Assembly (NCBI GenBank): GCA_903882665.1
Contig: CAIRXW010000045.1
Span: 62,001 to 126,000 of the forward strand
DNA: 64,000 bases
Origin: an uncultured Chlorobiaceae bacterium
GTDB lineage: Bacteria; Bacteroidota; Chlorobiia; Chlorobiales; Chlorobiaceae
Direction: 5' to 3'
The notes under the pieces were generated by a model. The model searched no databases, was not told the DNA's origin, and saw only the letters and a program-made list of their open reading frames with translations. Shown in pieces: positions 20,419-30,430 of the stretch; within the stretch, counting starts at the first letter, position 1, and each line of letters starts with the position of its first letter. The position numbers and the translations under genes were made by a program.

Positions 20419-21771
20419 TCATTTGCCTAGCAGTTGCACGATTCCTGGGCGTGCCGTATAACCATTGGAATGGGAAAGAAGCTGCATAAGTAGTTGCTCT
20501 CTAATGCGATAACGAACCGTCCAGCCGTTACAACTAGATGCCGACTTTGATATACTGAAACGGACATTTACATGCAAACAGAAAGGGCGACCATCTCCAT
20601 TCAGCATCATTACCGGTGATTTCCATTCTGCTTGTGGTGCCTTGCTCCCCTTTTCTCTCTTCAAATCGGCAGGAATCTCCAGACCGAGAAGATAAGTAAG
20701 GGGACCTCGTCGTTTCTGCGCATAGTCACAAGCAGCTCCGACCCTGACGAGACAGGGCCGGCACTTCCCATGATCCTCTTCTTTGATTTTGAATTCATCT
20801 TTGAGCAATTCACTACGGGTACCATCGAATATCAGACACATCTGGTCGTCCGAATTCCAGATAGTATCTTCTAAGTCGACGACAGTGCCCCAATCAGTGG
20901 GCCGAATAGTTTCAGCACCCGGAATAGCCACATGCAGCATTCTGTTGACATACCCGGCCTTTTCCTTGGATGCATCCTTGATAGTTTCATCGTTGTATCT
21001 TGTTACCGCCCGCGTCCACAACGCAATCGTTTCAGGTGTCACTTGCTGATTTATGACTCTGTCAGCGAGAATGGGGGCCAGAGCTGTGGTAATAGCTGTT
21101 CTATGATTGAGTTCGACATTGGGACGTCCGACAGCCTCCCGGGCCAGTCTGCTGAGAATGGTGTCGAGGGCGTGTGGGAATGTGGCGCTCTTTCGCTGAT
21201 CCGTAGGAACCAGCTTCAACAGAGATGCCAGAGTGTCTCCAGCAGCAGACAGAACATCTGACTCCCAACCAAGCAGGGCCGCCAGTTGTGGGTTGGATAA
21301 GATCGCCGTTTGCACGGCGTCACGGAGTTTTTCCGGTTCCTTGACGTCACCGCTATCCAAATCAGGAATGAAGTCTTCTTTAGGCAAGCTGAAAATGGCA
21401 AGCGGTCGTGCATGTGGTAGTTCAGGATCTATGTTGTTTTCGAGATACTCAGTAAGCTGATCCTTTAAATGTGGGTGAGCTGTCCACATAACCAACACAA
21501 ATGGTCCGCCATTTTCGCTGATGTTATCTTCAAGTATGGTTTGAATACGAGCGAAGTCCCCTTTGTGATCCGTCCCTATTTGACCTCCTACAAGATGGAG
21601 ATCAAGAAACAGACAACGGAGGCCACGAAAATGATTCTTGTCAATTTCGTCTGCGGGGTTGAATAGTATTCCAATACAAGGCGACCCTATGCGCTGGAAG
21701 CTTGAAAGTATCGCGTCAAGATGTTTTTTTTTGTCATCAACGACAACAAAGCGAGGAGCAGTGAACATCAT
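20419..21771 (-). CDS. receiver-like domain protein of defence/modification operon
   Basis: N-term FVVVDDKKKHLDAI...RCLFLDLHLVGG resembles a CheY-like fold. Long uncharacterised C-terminal region. 4-nt overlap with the ATPase gene. Confidence 0.7.
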   Translation of the reverse strand: MMFTAPRFVVVDDKKKHLDAILSSFQRIGSPCIGILFNPADEIDKNHFRGLRCLFLDLHLVGGQIGTDHKGDFARIQTILEDNISENGGPFVLVMWTAHPHLKDQLTEYLENNIDPELPHARPLAIFSLPKEDFIPDLDSGDVKEPEKLRDAVQTAILSNPQLAALLGWESDVLSAAGDTLASLLKLVPTDQRKSATFPHALDTILSRLAREAVGRPNVELNHRTAITTALAPILADRVINQQVTPETIALWTRAVTRYNDETIKDASKEKAGYVNRMLHVAIPGAETIRPTDWGTVVDLEDTIWNSDDQMCLIFDGTRSELLKDEFKIKEEDHGKCRPCLVRVGAACDYAQKRRGPLTYLLGLEIPADLKREKGSKAPQAEWKSPVMMLNGDGRPFCLHVNVRFSISKSASSCNGWTVRYRIREQLLMQLLSHSNGYTARPGIVQLLGK

Positions 21772-23927
21772 TTATTGCCTCCCTTATCAAATACCAGAGC
21801 CAGAATTGCACCATCAAATCCTTCTGGGACATTGGCCTCTTGGGCATCGGGGAAGGTCAGACGACCGCCATTCAACTCCATTACCATGTTGGTGTAGTAG
21901 AGGCCAACTCCCATGCCGTCCGGACGACGACTGAAAAACGGGCGAGTCAGCCTCTCAGGGTTGTCCTGAAAACCTGGTCCGTTGTCGGCCACGATGATTG
22001 CCAGACCCTCAGCAAAGTCCTTCTCAATGTTGATGTACAGCTTTCGTTTATACTGCCCCTGCCCTTCAGGCCATCGTACCTGCAACCAATAGAAAGCGTT
22101 ATCCAGAAGATTGTTCAAGGCCCCAAGTAGCAGGCCAAACGCGAACTCTCTTTCTACATCAGGAACATTTTCTTCCAAAGCAGGGCAGATGAGTTTGACC
22201 TCATGGTTTCTGAATCTGACGCGATTGATGTCCCTTGCGCGCTTAATGAGGTGCTTGATGCTGTTGGAACGCTGTTCCCCTTTGCGGAGGAGCTCGCTGA
22301 AACCATCAAGGATGCGTACCAGTTCACGGGCCTGAACCTGGACAGATTCGAGGCTTCTCCCTGCCTCAATGGCATCGTGTAGTACTCGAACCCCCTGTTC
22401 AATTTCATGGAACACGATAGCAAGCCCCATGCCCGACAGGCCGGCGCGAAGCATCGTGTCCCGCATTTCGTTGTAGTTCTTCTCGGCCTTGTTGATCAGT
22501 GGGTCAAGCTCTTTGGAAAGAGCATGTTTTTTGGCAACTTCTCGTAACGATTGAAGCGGTTGCTTAATATTAACCTCCTCGGGATCATGTCCTTTTCCTG
22601 TAAGCGCACGGATACTGTCCTTGTCTATCTTACGCTCTATTTCGAGAACCGAGATAGCTCCAAGCACGATTTTTCTGAACCGACGGTAGGCATCGTTTTC
22701 TACAAATCCTTCTCGATTCGTCTTTTCTGTAAGCAGTTGGCTCTGTTCAAGAGATAGATCAATTGCACCGATAACAATGTTTCTACTGATGTTTCGAGTA
22801 GGGGAGTTTACTCGACGTAGATCTAGGCCTAGCCAGTCGTCTCCGGGTTCACCATAGTTGTAGACACGAATGATGTCTCGGTAAACCCGAACACCACCAT
22901 TTTCATCAAGAAAGTTCTGAACGAATTGGCTGTCACCAAGTTTGGTCAGAATCTCGCGATCACGGTCGAATACGTAGAACTCACCCTTGACGATACCGAT
23001 ACCTTCAGATATAGTCGTGTCTGCCGTCGCCTTCCTATGCATGACCGACTTGCTTCCTTGGTTTGTGCCAAAGATGTCGATGTCACGCTCTTGCGCAATA
23101 AGTAACGTTCCAGATTGTTCGTGGATTTTTCTCGGCGCTAGCTTGATACCGGTAATGCCCCTGAATTCGTATGTCCATTCAAAAACCCCATTTTTAAATG
23201 AAAATCTGAAATACCAAGGAGCACGTTTCAACAGAACATTGACATCCGGAACATCAGAAACCCAGTCTGGGTGATCAGGTACCTTCAACACTGTTATGAA
23301 TTGATCAGATCGATTTGAGAATGGTGATGCAATGGATGTGATTTGTCGATGCAGACGCCGAATTTCACCTCGCGTCCATTGCTTCTCACGTAGATTGCTG
23401 ATGGTCAATATTGTGCCGGTTTTTGACCCAGTGAAAATCGTTGGTTTCCGAGTTTGAACCCTGACCTCCGCATCTGAAAGGAATTGTTTTTCGATCAGCG
23501 TAGACCAATCGATATGTACGACACACTCCGGTTGTCCCTTGGCTCTGGTTACCAGTTCGATGCGGTCTCCCAACTTATGTACCGCAAAGCGACCAACCCC
23601 CTTTTCGCCAAGGGGAAGCCGATGCAACCTCGTTCTATTCAAAGCTTTCCGCTGAAGTTCGCGATGATCATGTGCTGGCACGAGCCAGATGTCTCTGATA
23701 ATCGAAAGAGTCATACCATCACCATCGTCTTCCACTGTGATGACAGGGTTATCTGAATTAAGACCTTTCAATGTGACAGTGACGGTTTCAGCATCCGCAT
23801 CGTAGGCATTCTTGACGAGCTCGAAAATGGCCAAACGCGGTGTGCCAATAAGCTGATCCCCAAGTAGTTGCAACAACCTTGCTCTCGGTCGAAACGGTAG
23901 CTGAACAACTATAGTATGCTCATTCAT
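21768..23927 (-). CDS. double GHKL ATPase (Hsp90/MutL/MORC-like N-term plus histidine-kinase-like C-term)
   Basis: N-term ELVKNAYDADA, VEDDGDGM, GEKGVGRFA; C-term FHEI, NNLLDNAFYW, VADNGPGF, RPFFSRRPDGMGVGLY. Confidence 0.88.
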   Translation of the reverse strand: MNEHTIVVQLPFRPRARLLQLLGDQLIGTPRLAIFELVKNAYDADAETVTVTLKGLNSDNPVITVEDDGDGMTLSIIRDIWLVPAHDHRELQRKALNRTRLHRLPLGEKGVGRFAVHKLGDRIELVTRAKGQPECVVHIDWSTLIEKQFLSDAEVRVQTRKPTIFTGSKTGTILTISNLREKQWTRGEIRRLHRQITSIASPFSNRSDQFITVLKVPDHPDWVSDVPDVNVLLKRAPWYFRFSFKNGVFEWTYEFRGITGIKLAPRKIHEQSGTLLIAQERDIDIFGTNQGSKSVMHRKATADTTISEGIGIVKGEFYVFDRDREILTKLGDSQFVQNFLDENGGVRVYRDIIRVYNYGEPGDDWLGLDLRRVNSPTRNISRNIVIGAIDLSLEQSQLLTEKTNREGFVENDAYRRFRKIVLGAISVLEIERKIDKDSIRALTGKGHDPEEVNIKQPLQSLREVAKKHALSKELDPLINKAEKNYNEMRDTMLRAGLSGMGLAIVFHEIEQGVRVLHDAIEAGRSLESVQVQARELVRILDGFSELLRKGEQRSNSIKHLIKRARDINRVRFRNHEVKLICPALEENVPDVEREFAFGLLLGALNNLLDNAFYWLQVRWPEGQGQYKRKLYINIEKDFAEGLAIIVADNGPGFQDNPERLTRPFFSRRPDGMGVGLYYTNMVMELNGGRLTFPDAQEANVPEGFDGAILALVFDKGGNK

Positions 23928-23969
23928 CTATGTGGATTTCAATTCAGTTATAACAACTTATTTATTGCT

Positions 23970-25232
23970 TTATACCCAAGTTTCTTTCAATTTTTCTGCT
24001 ATTTTTCTTGCAAGCAAAACAGGTACTGCATTGCCTATCTGACGGAAGGCGGGTGTGCGACCAGGCAAACAATTGCTGCTTTCAAAGTAATAGTCATCAG
24101 GGAATGTTTGTAGTCGCGCGGCTTCCCTTGGCGTTATCGAACGATTCTGATCAATATCCGGGTGAATGTAGTAATGGCCATCTTTCGAGATATGGGCAAC
24201 CACTGTATGTGAAAATGGTCGGTCTGAAGCAACAACCTTGAATCTGTCAAGGAATGAATCTCTTTGTCTGTGTGTTTTCAGTCGATCAGGAAGAACGTTG
24301 TAATTCAGACAAGTCTTTTCGCTGTTCCAGAGCTCCACAGCGATTCTGTAAATCTCGAGGTCTTGCTTATTATTTGGTCTTGCTTTGTGCCAGGTAACCG
24401 GGAAATCCTCATTCCGGATGCCTGCTTTGTGCTGCCATGATCCACTGTATGGTTTTACTCGGCAAGGCCCAACATTACCGTCACCCGCACTAATGCTCGG
24501 AAGATCATCAAAAATTTCACTGACGTTAACGCCGGGGTTCCACTTGTCAGGAACCGGATAAAAGCCAGTGTTTTTACCCCGCTTTCCAACAAGAACGATT
24601 CTTTTTCTGCGCTGCAGAACACCGTGATTTTCAGCCGATAATGTCATGAACTCAGTTTCATAACCGCATTTGCAAAAAAGGATCTGCATGTTGTTGAAAT
24701 AAAGGCATCCTTCTTCGTCTCTTGCAGAGAGAAGACCGGTGACATTTTCAAATACAAAGTACGATGGCTTGTATCGCTTCAGGAATTCTGCGTAATAAAG
24801 ATACAGATAGTTTCGTTTATCGCCTATCATCCGGTTTTTGTCTCGTGAGCGACCAACGACTGAATATGCCTGGCAGGGAGGACCTCCGATAATTAAATCG
24901 AGTTTGCGATTACCCAGCAGAGAGTCAACTCGTTGGATTATATCCTGCATGGTTGATGAGCCAATTTCTGTATTTATGACTGAATCAACAATAAGCTTGG
25001 GGACTTGTTCGTAGAAATCCGGGCGATTCAGAGTTCCGTTTAGATAGTTAGAATATATTTCTTCTTGGTCATGGAGCTTCAGCCAGTGGTATGCCATCCG
25101 TGTTTGAAGAGTGAAGCAAGCCGCCTTGTCCGACTCAACATGTGCAACCGGCTTAAACCCTGCCTGAATGAAGCCTTCAGAGAGCCCACCTGCTCCGGCG
25201 AAAAGATCCAGGAAATTTAGTTGCCCATTCAT
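23970..25232 (-). CDS. C5-cytosine-specific DNA methyltransferase (Dcm family)
   Basis: LDLFAGAGGLSEGF (I), GGPPCQAYS (IV), FENVTGL (VI), RRKRIVLVG (VIII), C-terminal RQIGNAVPV. Confidence 0.97.
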   Translation of the reverse strand: MNGQLNFLDLFAGAGGLSEGFIQAGFKPVAHVESDKAACFTLQTRMAYHWLKLHDQEEIYSNYLNGTLNRPDFYEQVPKLIVDSVINTEIGSSTMQDIIQRVDSLLGNRKLDLIIGGPPCQAYSVVGRSRDKNRMIGDKRNYLYLYYAEFLKRYKPSYFVFENVTGLLSARDEEGCLYFNNMQILFCKCGYETEFMTLSAENHGVLQRRKRIVLVGKRGKNTGFYPVPDKWNPGVNVSEIFDDLPSISAGDGNVGPCRVKPYSGSWQHKAGIRNEDFPVTWHKARPNNKQDLEIYRIAVELWNSEKTCLNYNVLPDRLKTHRQRDSFLDRFKVVASDRPFSHTVVAHISKDGHYYIHPDIDQNRSITPREAARLQTFPDDYYFESSNCLPGRTPAFRQIGNAVPVLLARKIAEKLKETWV

Positions 25233-25686
25233 GCGCTGTGGATGCTGGATAGTTTGGTTCGTAGTTTGATGCAGCCGCAGGTCGTTGACAATTGCGTTTT
25301 AATCTGTTCCTTAATATAAGCGTTATAGGCTGACTATCCACAGCTCTTCAATAATGAAAGTTGAGATGACATTCGTAACATTCAGTTAAATCCGTTTTCC
25401 TCGGTTCCTCCCACTCTCTCTATGTTATGTAATAATCATTATTATATGTATTTACCTGATATTTCTGATCAGAAATGGGGCATGGGTGAGCCCTGTCTGA
25501 AAACTGAATATATTTTGGAATGACTGGCCATGCAGGCTTATGACAGGGAAACAATCGAGTTTCAGGTGTTCATACCGGACAAACAGTGCACCTGAAATGA
25601 GGAAAAATAGCTCTAAACCGACAAAAGCTACCGGCTCGAGCACCGTACAACGATCTTCGAACAATAGCAACTAGTGTCCTGAATGG

Positions 25687-26775
25687 TTAATCCTTTGCGT
25701 TATTGGAAAGGCTATCTTTAGCCCGTTGAACCGATGCCAGAATTGCATTCGCACTTTTCGTCCATCTGAAAGGTTTTGCGTGTTTGGCATTATGGACTTT
25801 TATAAACCGGTGAATTTCATCTCGCAACTCTTTGACATTGCTGAAAACACCTCGGTAAAGCGCACGTCGCTCCAACTGAGAAAACCAACCATCTACAGCA
25901 TTCAGCCATGAAGCGCTGGTTGGGGTAAAATGAACTTGAATACGCGGATGTTTTTCAAGCCACTCTTTTACTTCTTTCGTTTTATGGGCACTGCTGTTAT
26001 CGACAATAAGGTGTAAGTCCAGTTCTTTTGGCGTTGAGCGTTCAACCTGGCGCAGAAAATCAAGAAATTCTTTTGCCCGATGCCTGTTGGTAACTCGCCC
26101 AATAACATTGCCTGTCAGAATATCAAAAGCCGCATAGAGGCTTCTGGTGCCATTGCGTTTATAGTCGTGAGTTCTGCGTTCAATTTGTCCCGGTTTGAGT
26201 TGCAACATGGGTTGTGTCCGATCAAGGGCTTGAATCTGAGTCTTTTCATCAATACTCAAAATCATGGCATTGCCGGGAGGATTCATGTATAAACCAACCA
26301 CATCAACAACTTTCTCGGCAAACAGAGGATCATTACTGAACTTGAACGTTTTCGGCCGGTGCGGTTTTAGTTTTGCAGCCTTCCAGATTTCCTGCACCTG
26401 CCATACCGTTATTCCGGAATGCTTTGCCATAATCCGAAGGCTCCAATGCGTCGCTTCAGCCGGTATTTTTTCTTGGGTCAGTTTGAGTACCTCATTAACT
26501 TTTTTCTGCGATAGCTTCCTGGGCTGTCCAGAGCGAGGTAAATCATGAATTCCTTCCAGCCCGGATGCTTGATACCGGGTCAGCCATTTATAGACGGTGT
26601 TGGTCGAAGTGCCAAGTTCGGAGGCGACAGTATTTGCCGGTTGACCGGCATCACACAGGCTCAGAATTCTGGCACGCAAAACAATATTTTGGGATGTTTT
26701 GTGGGATCTCAACAATGATTCCAGTTCCTGACGATCCTCAGGCTTTAACTGATAGACTTTATTCATTCGTGCCAT
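25687..26775 (-). mobile_element. IS630-family transposase, apparently intact ORF
   Basis: HTH N-term (NTVASELGTSTNTVYKWLTRYQASGLEGIHDLPRSGQPRKLS), DDE region IDEKTQ, IVDNSSAHKT, FTPTSASWLNAVDGWFSQLERR. IS ends not resolved. Confidence 0.93.
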
Positions 26776-27219
26776 AATTGCATTACTAACAATGAGTTAC
26801 ATGCAATATAACATTATTATGCATTAAAACAATTAACTAACCAAACGATACGCTAGCAGAATGAGGCGCTAACCGTAAAAAAAAGTGACTATATCTTCAA
26901 AAAAAAGTAGTATATCATGGCGAAATGACGTAAGTTAAAGCCACTGCTTGGGTGAGTGCTAATTTCCTAAATCGGCTGATTTTTAATTTCTGACTATATC
27001 GGAGGATAAGATGCAGCAAGATCACCGAAATTTACATACATGTCGACCAAATAAATACTGCACATTAAAAGCCCATTCAATGATTTGTAATAACCTCTAC
27101 AAGAGAGCGTAGGGCAATAACGCGTTACTATTTTTCGCGTATTCGTTCAAGATAGAATGTAAGTCGCAATAAAGTTACGCAGATAAAGCAGTTCATATTA
27201 AGGGACATTACAATGTAAA

Positions 27220-27915
27220 ATGAAAAATATTGACAACTATATTAAGGCTGAAAATACAATATGCATAAGAGGGTCTTATTCAAGAGGAGAGGCAGATAAA
27301 TATTCAGACTATGATTTTCTCCTACTGCAGACAAACAAAGATGATAAAGAACTAAAAGAATTAAAAATTGCGCTTAAGAAAAAATTTATAAACTATTCGA
27401 TTATAAGATACAGTTTAGGACGCGAAAAGAAAATTGATTTACTTAAATTAATTTCTCTTAACTCAATGATATATTTTTGTGGAAACATTGATTTATTTAG
27501 AAATTTCAAAAGCGAACTTAAGTTGCTTTTATATAACCTTACTTTTAAGGAATTATTTAATTTGCTTGAAAGTGATATATATTCAAGAGATGATGTCGGT
27601 CAATATCATAATTTAAAAAATGGTGTTTTTAGTACTTTGAGGTTAGAATTTTGTGATTTAATTAACCAAAAAAGGCCGAAATCTATTAATACAAAGTTCT
27701 ACCGAAGGGCTCACGTTTTTATTCGAAGAACAATTAATAATTATTATAATTGCAATGCGGAAAATAGCAAAGATTTTGAAAGATTATTACTAAGAAAAAG
27801 CTTGCTATACTTTAAAGCTATTTTTAAGTTAATACTATATCGGTTCTTATTTGTAGTGCATCTTTGCCTTTTAAAACAATTAATAATCTTCAGTGAGTAT
27901 GAAAATAATCAATGA
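27220..27915 (+). CDS. GlnD/DUF294-like nucleotidyltransferase-fold protein
   Basis: GSYSRGEADKYSDYDFLLL (GS-x(n)-DxD signature), later acidic REKKIDLL; AT-rich. Confidence 0.8.
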   Translation: MKNIDNYIKAENTICIRGSYSRGEADKYSDYDFLLLQTNKDDKELKELKIALKKKFINYSIIRYSLGREKKIDLLKLISLNSMIYFCGNIDLFRNFKSELKLLLYNLTFKELFNLLESDIYSRDDVGQYHNLKNGVFSTLRLEFCDLINQKRPKSINTKFYRRAHVFIRRTINNYYNCNAENSKDFERLLLRKSLLYFKAIFKLILYRFLFVVHLCLLKQLIIFSEYENNQ

Positions 27916-28432
27916 TTTCCTAAGAATTGAAGGATATAAGTTTGTGGTGCTTTTGGGTATAATTATTCTAATACTTTCCGTCTTTGCTGATGTAATAATT
28001 GGTAAAGATGGGCTGACTACTACTCTTCGATCAGCAATTATTTGGCCTTTATTTATTATTGCGGTTGTTTTAGTTATCAGTGGAATAATAATCACATTCT
28101 TTCAATTTAAAACAAAAAAATATATTAAAGAACCCTTAGAAAAAGTAGATGTAGTTTCACAATTTGACGCTTTGAGGACTACGCAAAAAGCTATTATGAA
28201 AGAGATTAATAAATATCATCGTGAGGAAATATCATGCGATGATTTATTTGAAATATTTAATAATCGTCATCCAAGCGTTATAGGTTCCCATTCTGAATTG
28301 TTTTATAGGATTTTAGAACTTGAGTCTAAATGTCTTATTGAAACAAGAAGAATTGGAGAAAATACTACAATAGTCAAAATACCATCAAATGTTGGATTAA
28401 ATCTTGAAAGAAGTAATCGTTTAAATTCATAG
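27893..28432 (+). CDS. two-TM membrane protein with soluble C-terminal domain
   Basis: Two hydrophobic helices (FVVLLGIIILILSVFADVII; AIIWPLFIIAVVLVISGIIITFF), then ~110 aa possibly winged-helix. Overlaps the upstream ORF; ATG 27899 is an alternative start. Confidence 0.75.
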   Translation: MSMKIINDFLRIEGYKFVVLLGIIILILSVFADVIIGKDGLTTTLRSAIIWPLFIIAVVLVISGIIITFFQFKTKKYIKEPLEKVDVVSQFDALRTTQKAIMKEINKYHREEISCDDLFEIFNNRHPSVIGSHSELFYRILELESKCLIETRRIGENTTIVKIPSNVGLNLERSNRLNS

Positions 28433-28435
28433 TAT

Positions 28436-29299
28436 ATGCTAAATCAATATTTGAAATACTTATTGAAGAAAGATGACAACTTTATTTCATATTGGTGCGC
28501 TTTGGATGAAGATAGTCAAGTAGAGTATGTAAATAATTTACTAGCAATTGAGTCTTTATACAGTGGTTATGATAAAGTGGCCTTAATTTCTGAAATATCA
28601 AAAAAGCATGAAGCTATTAAGCGGATATTTGTGAAAATCCCTCATATTAACCTTTCACTTTTTCGTATTCCTGATGGCTGGAACAGTTTTATAAAAAATG
28701 AAAATGAAAAAAAGAAACTTTTTCAGCTCTCTAATGATATGCTTAGTAAGCATATTCAAGTGTATGATTTATCTGATGTTTGTTATTTATATGGAAATAT
28801 TAAATCAAACGCTTCGCTGGATAGAAAAATAATGACAGACTATATGCCTAATAATAGTAGTGGTACTCGTGATATTTGGGATATTATTAGATTTCGTATG
28901 GTTGCTTCAAATTTATTTGACCTGCTATATATAGCAACAACTATTTGGGATGAATACTACGACAATATTTTGAAATGCTATAATTATTATTCAAATCCAA
29001 AAAATAACGACCCTCTTAAACATTATCGAGGAATACATTTTGAGATTTTTTTGCAACCTGATAAAATAGTCGAATTGCAATTAGTCACCAAGTCAGTTGA
29101 TTCCGTTTCCTATATTGAACATTCTGTAATGTTTAAGAAACTATTGCCTTTTCAAAATAATTTACAGGAGAGCTGGCTTAAGACATTTGTTCTAAAATCA
29201 CTTCTTTTTGATTATAATAATCTAGTGGAAAGTGAATTAATTAATAAAAAACTGCCATTAACCTCGTATATAGCTAAGAAGTCGGAGTCGGGGATGTAA
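28436..29299 (+). CDS. RelA/SpoT-fold (alarmone-synthetase-like) protein
   Basis: YGNIKSNASLDRKI, RDIWDIIRFRMV, HYRGIHFEIFLQPDKIVELQLVTKSVDSVSYIEHSVMFKK match RelA/SpoT synthetase landmarks in order. Confidence 0.72.
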   Translation: MLNQYLKYLLKKDDNFISYWCALDEDSQVEYVNNLLAIESLYSGYDKVALISEISKKHEAIKRIFVKIPHINLSLFRIPDGWNSFIKNENEKKKLFQLSNDMLSKHIQVYDLSDVCYLYGNIKSNASLDRKIMTDYMPNNSSGTRDIWDIIRFRMVASNLFDLLYIATTIWDEYYDNILKCYNYYSNPKNNDPLKHYRGIHFEIFLQPDKIVELQLVTKSVDSVSYIEHSVMFKKLLPFQNNLQESWLKTFVLKSLLFDYNNLVESELINKKLPLTSYIAKKSESGM

Positions 29300-29607
29300 G
29301 TAAATGAGTCCAACAAAGATTCATTTACTCCCATATCAATAGACAAACTGTTGCCCGAGAACCCATAACAGAGAACGGTCAAGCCGAAAGGAGAGAGGCT
29401 GGATGCACCGGTGATCTCGTCTTTAGATGTCCTGTAGTGGGGCCATTGCGTAACCCTGAGGGTTTTTCTCGTTTTTATCTTGATTCATTGCCAACATTGG
29501 TATGGGATGCGGATTCGATGTCGATACCGAGTCTCTTTACCAATGAGCAACCAGTAAGTCGCAATGGGAGAAGAAATTAGCCTGACACAAATGAAATGAG
29601 AAAAAGG

Positions 29608-30156
29608 TTATCTCGAATAGAACGCAATCAGGCCGAATGAGAGAAAAATAACGGTGGCCAGAACAATGGTTGCGCCGCTGATTTCGCGCATGAATGCCTC
29701 TCTCTTCTCATTGTACATTCTTGCGATGCCATTCACAGCAGCATTGTTTAACAGCTGAAAATAGGTGGATTCCGGTAGGATTTTCGCGAAGGTAAAATAG
29801 GACAGGAAAACTCCTGAGATCACGCTTGTGATGATGAGAAATTGTTTTGTATGCAGAAAGGAAAAGGCGTTGTCTTTCGTTGAAATCAACTGACCTTCGA
29901 AAAAGAGGGGAGCAAAGATGATGGTGGTTGCCCAATCGAGAGGAGGGGTAAGTCGGTTATCCTGATAGATTGAAAAGGCCAGCCGGAAGAGCGTCAGAAT
30001 GATCCATCCATTAACTGGGATAGTGAAATCAACAAACCAGCTCGCAGCCTCAAGCGCAGAAAGGAGCGAGAGATGCCGTTTATTTCTGAAGAAATAGTTC
30101 GGCGCGTTGTGTTTCAATAATTTCGGATTTTTCATGGTGAGCGTCAGTAATTGCAC
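29608..30156 (-). pseudogene. internally deleted paralog of UbiA-like prenyltransferase at 35755-36738
   Basis: Collinear with the 327-aa paralog but lacking 89- and 35-codon internal segments, including the DMRDRRGD motif. Reading frame retained. Confidence 0.85.
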
Positions 30157-30430
30157 TCACTCATGAATAAACATAATAATTTCCTGTCAGCCTCCTCAAG
30201 CCGTTTTATGAGAGTCTGTCCAAGCGTTTTTTCGCCTTTCGTAGAGTCGTTATGGCTCATTTCATGCTTGACTTTTGCTTATATTTCCCTTCAGGAACGT
30301 CAGTGGGCTTTTTTTTGCCTGCCTGCTGATGTGCGGTTGGCGGTTGTGTTTATTTCTGCCCTCTGCAAAGAGTTCTTAGAGGTGACCGGACATGCGCTCT
30401 TCAGGCATTTCTTTTGAACAGTGGAGAATC

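Noticed and set aside
25660-26870. Terminal inverted repeats and TA target duplication of the IS630 copy
   Set aside because: By eye I could not match a left and right terminal inverted repeat, so only the transposase ORF is reported.
29300-29600. Possible retroelement/group II intron-like or decayed gene segment
   Set aside because: No domain V/VI-like hairpin or reverse transcriptase ORF was identified; the sequence only vaguely resembles such ends.
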